Shown piece by piece: positions 26,601-28,430 of a stretch of 28,430 nt of DNA (position 1 is its first letter; each line of letters starts with the position of its first letter). The stretch covers positions 1 to 28,430 of the forward strand of contig CAYWTB010000058.1 in assembly GCA_964461135.1 (NCBI GenBank), given 5' to 3'. The notes below the pieces were generated by a model. That model was not told the origin of the DNA. It ran no database searches and worked only from the letters and a program-made list of their open reading frames with translations. The stretch is from RQOF01 sp964461135 (GTDB lineage Bacteria; Calditrichota; Calditrichia; RBG-13-44-9). Position numbers and translations under genes: made by a program.

Positions 26601-27642
26601 CGGTTACAGACTGAGGGGTGGGCCCATTGTTACCGGCAGAAAACACCACGGCAATACCGGCGGCTTCCACCGCAGTAAGCACATTAATATACGGATCATA
26701 ATTGGGATCGCATTGAGTGGATATTGCAATATCAGGATCCCACCAGGAATTCCCAATGGCTACCGGCATATCATCAACCGTGTTGGGGTTCTGATCCGGG
26801 TCCATGGCCCACTGGAAGGCTGAAATAGAGAGCGAAGTATGAGAACCTGAGGTACAAATGGTTTTAGCGGCAATCCACTCCGCACCAAAAGCCACACCAA
26901 TGGTATCATGTGTGGCGGGATTGAGTCCGTTCATGGTACCACAGGTATGCGTTCCGTGGTCATCACAGTCATTAGGGAAAGTACTTCCGCCATTGGCATC
27001 GAACCAGGCTTGTGAAGCAGGTACATGGGTACCGCGCCATTTATAACTGAGTGCCGGATGGTTTGCATCCACACCAGTGTCAATATTCATGACGATGACA
27101 CCGTTACCGGTAAATCCGGCTTTCCACATGGCCGGAGCATTTATAGCTGCAATTCCGGGTTCTATACCGCTGGGGCTTTCCAGCGGAGCCGGCCGCCTGT
27201 CCACCGGTTTATCCCACTGCAGATTGGCATCAAGATCCATGTAGGCAACATCCGTTCTCTGGGCTACCTCCACCAGAACTGATGGAACCGCTTCCAGCAG
27301 CAACATATTGGCCACCCAGAATCTTTCCACTTTTACAATCTCTGTAGCGGATTTGCCTTCAAGTGCCTGAACTACCGCGGGTTGTGTTTGATCGGCTCTC
27401 TCCTGCAGAGCAGAAATCACTGTAAAGGCACGCTCCTGCGGAGAGGCTTTTCTGGCATACAAATCCTGATCGAGGGCAATAATATCCACCCGATCTTTCA
27501 ACATTACCAGCGCCCGCACCGGTGCATTATTTTCCAGAGCAACATTCACTGCATCCTGCAGGCGGGTTGACATTTTATCCTGGGCGGCCATAACCGTCAT
27601 GCCCAGAATCAAAATTACATACAGCACTAGCAGTTTCTTCAC
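20632..27642 (-). CDS. giant secreted S8 (subtilisin-like) serine protease with T9SS-type C-terminal sorting domain
   Basis: This 2336-aa protein has a signal peptide (about 1-20), a propeptide region (25-140), and an S8 catalytic domain (about 160-480) with D188 (NIDTGVD), H229 (DDHGTHTCG), oxyanion N338 (SAGNNGP) and S423 (DGTSMACPHVVG). Two fibronectin III-like domains follow (about 490-680), then a jelly-roll-like domain (685-855), an Ig-like domain (860-964), two copies of a 452-aa unit (965-1416, 1417-1868), a long beta-rich region (1869-2240) and a C-terminal domain (2243-2336) with NYPNPFNPETNI, YNILGQKVRTL and final KLMLLK. The last is the FlgD-like/type IX sorting domain. The triad is intact, so an active surface or secreted protease is expected. 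It starts at GTG with AAAGGAGG upstream and ends in its own terminator: a single-gene unit. Confidence 0.95.
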   Translation of the reverse strand: MKKLLVLYVILILGMTVMAAQDKMSTRLQDAVNVALENNAPVRALVMLKDRVDIIALDQDLYARKASPQERAFTVISALQERADQTQPAVVQALEGKSATEIVKVERFWVANMLLLEAVPSVLVEVAQRTDVAYMDLDANLQWDKPVDRRPAPLESPSGIEPGIAAINAPAMWKAGFTGNGVIVMNIDTGVDANHPALSYKWRGTHVPASQAWFDANGGSTFPNDCDDHGTHTCGTMNGLNPATHDTIGVAFGAEWIAAKTICTSGSHTSLSISAFQWAMDPDQNPNTVDDMPVAIGNSWWDPDIAISTQCDPNYDPYINVLTAVEAAGIAVVFSAGNNGPTPQSVTAPKNVNIDEVSFWATGAVDANTAGYPIASFSSRGPVVTSCQTGVPSLDIKPEASAPGVGVRSSIIGGNYAFYDGTSMACPHVVGAIALLKEAHPSKTGHELKMALYQTARDLGPVGEDNDYGMGIIDVYAAHLALADPLDPKSPRNFTAYSDYTTPTSMALAWTDPTNYENGDTLLAVDFTIEIEKDGFYLTSVNGGTENYMDNGLTDGQFYTYKIYSKVTANDSTSSEVETSWTAGGSPVPNAPHTFYVTEAGSDLQMNWTNPSRNLDGTPMDDFAGINLYEDGTLAATYNRTSSDTGSVDSETFTPSAGTHQYYVTAFDNETPVNESVASNIAYSPLSLPFFDDFPVAGAPNAAYWLNDNAEVNDLGVNPPSPPYVLNLDGYPHVTPEEGDIVTLLPLDLSSAAGQGMVLSFWYQPEGNGDQPESTDSLIVEFLNDQNTWIKVRSWPGEPVKPFENVVISVDAENPGTGATFFFPSFQFRFRNMATIDITYVFDTWLIDNVFFGIPDANPTLSVSPLVLNDTLLIGATDVLTFTIENTTQMPSILNFSVTQDPVVSWLNVSPTSGIVPSNSFADIAVELSTAGLSAGNYTTNLIVAADDTTNTADTVVVNLQLNEPPVVGFTPDSLHFSLDPNQADSLGLTISNSGTGPLNFSLRDEEIQSLYAEGRQIDRSYLKEEFNVEIPKGTDDWRRGTPQTEGSGGPDLYGYKWFDSDEPGGPVPNYMDISSTGTVGVWTYGTSDDGRIDGVVLPFPVKFYGVEYNTITIISNGWVGFNTDYTISYLTNAQIPDTALPNNIVAALWDDLNGDNPSSAVYYQQVGNKFVIQFKNWNRYGHTGGDLNFEYIFYMNSDVVELQYSTMNFGTGTNSTSHTIGIENADGTDGLQVVFDAAYIHDNMAIRFSKEAGWLSENPVSGIVPAGGSQDVQVIANSSGLLGGDHYASVVIESNDPITPDTSMTVRLTVSGIPDINVTPDTLVFDTLLVGATQDLTLEVANTGTFTLNVSDITATNAAFSLDTTAFSLSPLTSLTVTVTFSPLAAGAFDGWLLVASDAPDSPVDSTYVMGVAEEAPVVGFTPDTLQFTLDPNQADSLTMTISNSGNGPLNFTLRDEEIFSLFSEKVEVDRSYLREEFNVDIPKGMNDWRRGTPQTEGSGGPDLYGYKWIDSDEPGGPVPNYTDISSTGTVGVLTTGTMDDGLIANLSLPFNIKFYGVEYSSITISTNGWVGFSSSYSSNYLTNAQIPGTALPNDIVAGLWDDLNGNNISSNIYYQQVGNKFIIQLHNWNRYGQTGGDLNFQYVFYQNSDVIELQYATMNFGTGTNNLSHTIGIENADGTDGLQVVFEAAYIHDDMAIRFSKGADWLSQNPASGTVPAGGSVDVQVKANSTGLLGGNYNAAIIIESNDPANPLVNAYAHMVVIGKPMIATAPDPLEMDTTFTGGEDSQTLWVKNVGTDTLYVLDITSTNTLFTVDTTNFVVAPPADSFAVKVSFNPLVVGSFDGYLIVQSNDPDTPLDSTMVTGVAVEAPIISVNPSSMQMQMHHQGDSLDVYIEISNLGGSMLEWTAEMISFESASGKTPNPPSVPPSVPSGNPVAAADVATDLGGTPRVTLLPGYYPVNFIEQNLLYDNGPYINSPGTGVGGADESVVQTNLGLSVWGIGHQYASGISIADDFTVTGGGWQIDSLVFYAYQTGSTTTSTMTGVYYRIWDGSPDNAASSIIYGDLTTNKMVRSQWAGVYRVLDTASGVATDRPVMRNTASADIFLMPGTYWIEWMTDGTLASGPWAPPISINGQTTTGNALQYYLAVWGPVLDDGTQTQQGFPFLLKGSAGDQWIKMMDSHQGTVAAGAMDSLHLRIYALTMDTVYVANIEIRSNDPALPAVVVQISLSTMLVGITDLEEVPTTFDIFQNYPNPFNPETNIKYQIPRSSDVKLVIYNILGQKVRTLVNGRMDPGRYTVVWNGRNDMGNQVASGIYIYRFEAADFRKTMKLMLLK
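22035..24750 (-). repeat. in-frame tandem duplication, two 1356-bp units
   Basis: Equivalent sequences lie exactly 1356 bp apart (for example cccaccaccg at 23381 and 24737, and gtacaggtccgg at 23125 and 24481), giving two 452-codon units. Each unit holds an Ig-like strand set (VGFTPDxLxF), the linker GTPQTEGSGGPDLYGYKW, a nidogen-like beta domain (SNGWVGF or TNGWVGF, WDDLNG), a BACON-like domain and a choice-of-anchor-D-like domain. The nucleotide similarity is still high over long stretches, so the duplication is fairly recent or kept alike by recombination. Confidence 0.9.
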
Positions 27643-27646
27643 AACG

Positions 27647-27654
27647 CCTCCTTT
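27647..27654 (-). promoter_or_regulatory. ribosome binding site of the S8 protease gene
   Basis: On the minus strand AAAGGAGG is followed by CGTT and GTG. This is the strongest Shine-Dalgarno match in the window and fixes the GTG start. Confidence 0.8.
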
Positions 27655-28265
27655 AAAAATGTGGTTAATGATTTATAAAGACCTTAAGAGATGGTTAATA
27701 TGAGACAGTAACGAATAAAAATAATGAAGAAAGCACAATACTGTTCAGATTTCTCTTCACGCATTATGGTATTATTTTAAAAATTAATTAATCTTTATAT
27801 GTAAAAGAGCAGTACGGTTTCGATGTGTAAAATGATGAACCCAAGTTGGGTCAAAATATTCTTATTCATCTAATGCAGCAGGTTACCCTGGAATCCGGAC
27901 TTTTGTAAAACAGGGTCGATTTAATAATCCAGAGATTTCAGAAATATTATACGAGATCCTCCAGGCATAATATCATTTTCTAATATTACACCAGTCCTTC
28001 AGTTTGCCCTGAATCAGACTCATATTGCCTGACATTGGACTGGAATAATAATTATGTCAAAGATAGAACAGGTTATAAAGGCATGGAAACGAATCTGCTT
28101 ACGGTGCTGACAGACTCATAATATTTTTGTCTTATGTTTAACTAAAATTTAAAACTAAGGATTGATGAAAAAAGTATCCATTTAAATTATAGGCGTTCCT
28201 TCCAGTGACACTTTATATCCCTTGACAAAAACGTAATGAAAGAAGCTGAAAAAAACAAGTATTTT
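27655..28265. other. gene-free AT-rich region upstream of the S8 protease
   Basis: About 610 bp without a credible gene on either strand. Close to the protease start lie two direct repeats TGGTTAAT (27662-27669 and 27692-27699), 30 bp apart, and a TATAAA-like sequence between them on the minus strand. A 7-bp inverted repeat, ccagtcc (27991-27997) with ggactgg (28037-28043), is probably too weak to matter. Otherwise I see nothing. Confidence 0.5.
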
Positions 28266-28292
28266 TTAATTGAATTCTAAAAATGGCAGGCT

Positions 28293-28324
28293 AAAAAAAG
28301 AAGCCGGGCGCAGGACCCGGCTTC
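28293..28324 (-). terminator. intrinsic terminator of the gene at the right edge
   Basis: The stem GAAGCCGGG / CCCGGCTTC is 9 bp and perfect with a 7-nt loop. On the minus strand it is followed by TTTTTTT. It lies 45 bp beyond the stop codon of the partial gene at 28369-28430. Confidence 0.88.
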
Positions 28325-28368
28325 CATTTATTGGTCTATACCAATATATTAATTTCATCTGTTCTCCT

Positions 28369-28430
28369 TTAAAATTTAGCCTGAAGTCGTAAAAAGTTAT
28401 GAATCTCCTGGCGTTTGTAGTAGAATGTTT
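28369..28430 (-). CDS. C-terminal end of a gene cut by the window edge, possibly an outer-membrane beta-barrel protein
   Basis: Only the last 19 codons are inside the window (TFYYKRQEIHNFLRLQAKF then TAA). The alternating aromatic/polar pattern and the terminal phenylalanine fit the last strand of an outer-membrane beta-barrel protein, which BamA-type machinery recognises. A good terminator follows at the expected distance, which supports this reading frame. The identity of the protein cannot be told from so little sequence. Confidence 0.5.
   Translation of the reverse strand, partial: TFYYKRQEIHNFLRLQAKF

Noticed and set aside
1..28430. tRNA or rRNA genes
   Set aside because: No cloverleaf with a TTCGAAT-type arm and no rRNA core sequence was noticed by reading; a tRNAscan run would be decisive.

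Overview
The window looks like chromosomal DNA of a free-living Gram-negative bacterium of the wider FCB group (the Calditrichota / Neomarinimicrobiota / Ignavibacteria kind of lineage). The main evidence is the C-terminal domain of the giant subtilisin-like protease, which carries the NYPNPFNP motif and ends in a KLMLLK-type tail. This is the FlgD-like / type IX secretion type sorting domain that is abundant in those phyla. A Ste24-like M48 protease, an M64 peptidase, a TPR-protein-associated TRAP transporter and a possible outer-membrane barrel C-terminus at the right edge fit this. The phylum is an inference; no rRNA or tRNA gene was seen. Ribosome binding sites are clear (GGAGG type), and several genes start with GTG or TTG.

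Layout from left to right. Positions 1-539 hold a doubtful small membrane ORF remnant and a roughly 145-bp inverted-repeat element that looks like a MITE or REP-type repeat, just upstream of a class I fructose-bisphosphate aldolase (540-1592), which ends in a strong terminator. Positions 1909-7215 form a tight five-gene cluster on the plus strand: a KtrA/TrkA-type RCK protein, an unknown 121-aa protein with a symmetric four-cysteine patch, a Ste24-like M48 membrane protease, a two-domain secreted M16 protease (4-bp overlap with M48), and a 132-aa protein that reads as a phosphoribosyl-AMP cyclohydrolase (HisI) fold without its metal ligands. A branched bidirectional terminator-like RNA element (about 7315-7396) separates this cluster from the convergent minus-strand genes.

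Positions 7395-12899 carry minus-strand genes for a hybrid sensor histidine kinase, an M64 metallopeptidase and an acyl-CoA dehydrogenase. A divergent intergenic region leads to a plus-strand TPR protein and a REC-PAS-HD-GYP response regulator (predicted c-di-GMP phosphodiesterase). An SSAT-like GNAT acetyltransferase converges on the latter with a 4-bp gap.

Positions 16365-20412 (minus) hold a TRAP transporter in the order TatT lipoprotein, DctP, DctQ, DctM, i.e. the TPAT type described in Treponema. Its DctP lacks the usual carboxylate-binding arginine. Positions 20632-27642 are one 2336-aa secreted S8 protease containing a 452-aa tandem duplication and the C-terminal sorting domain. The last 790 bp are mostly gene-free, with a minus-strand terminator and the last codons of a probable outer-membrane protein.

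The most distinctive material is the 1909-7215 cluster, which couples potassium-type nucleotide sensing, two proteases whose eukaryotic relatives act in the same peptide-processing pathway, and a dead HisI-like protein. I know of no described system with this composition, but I cannot search databases from here.
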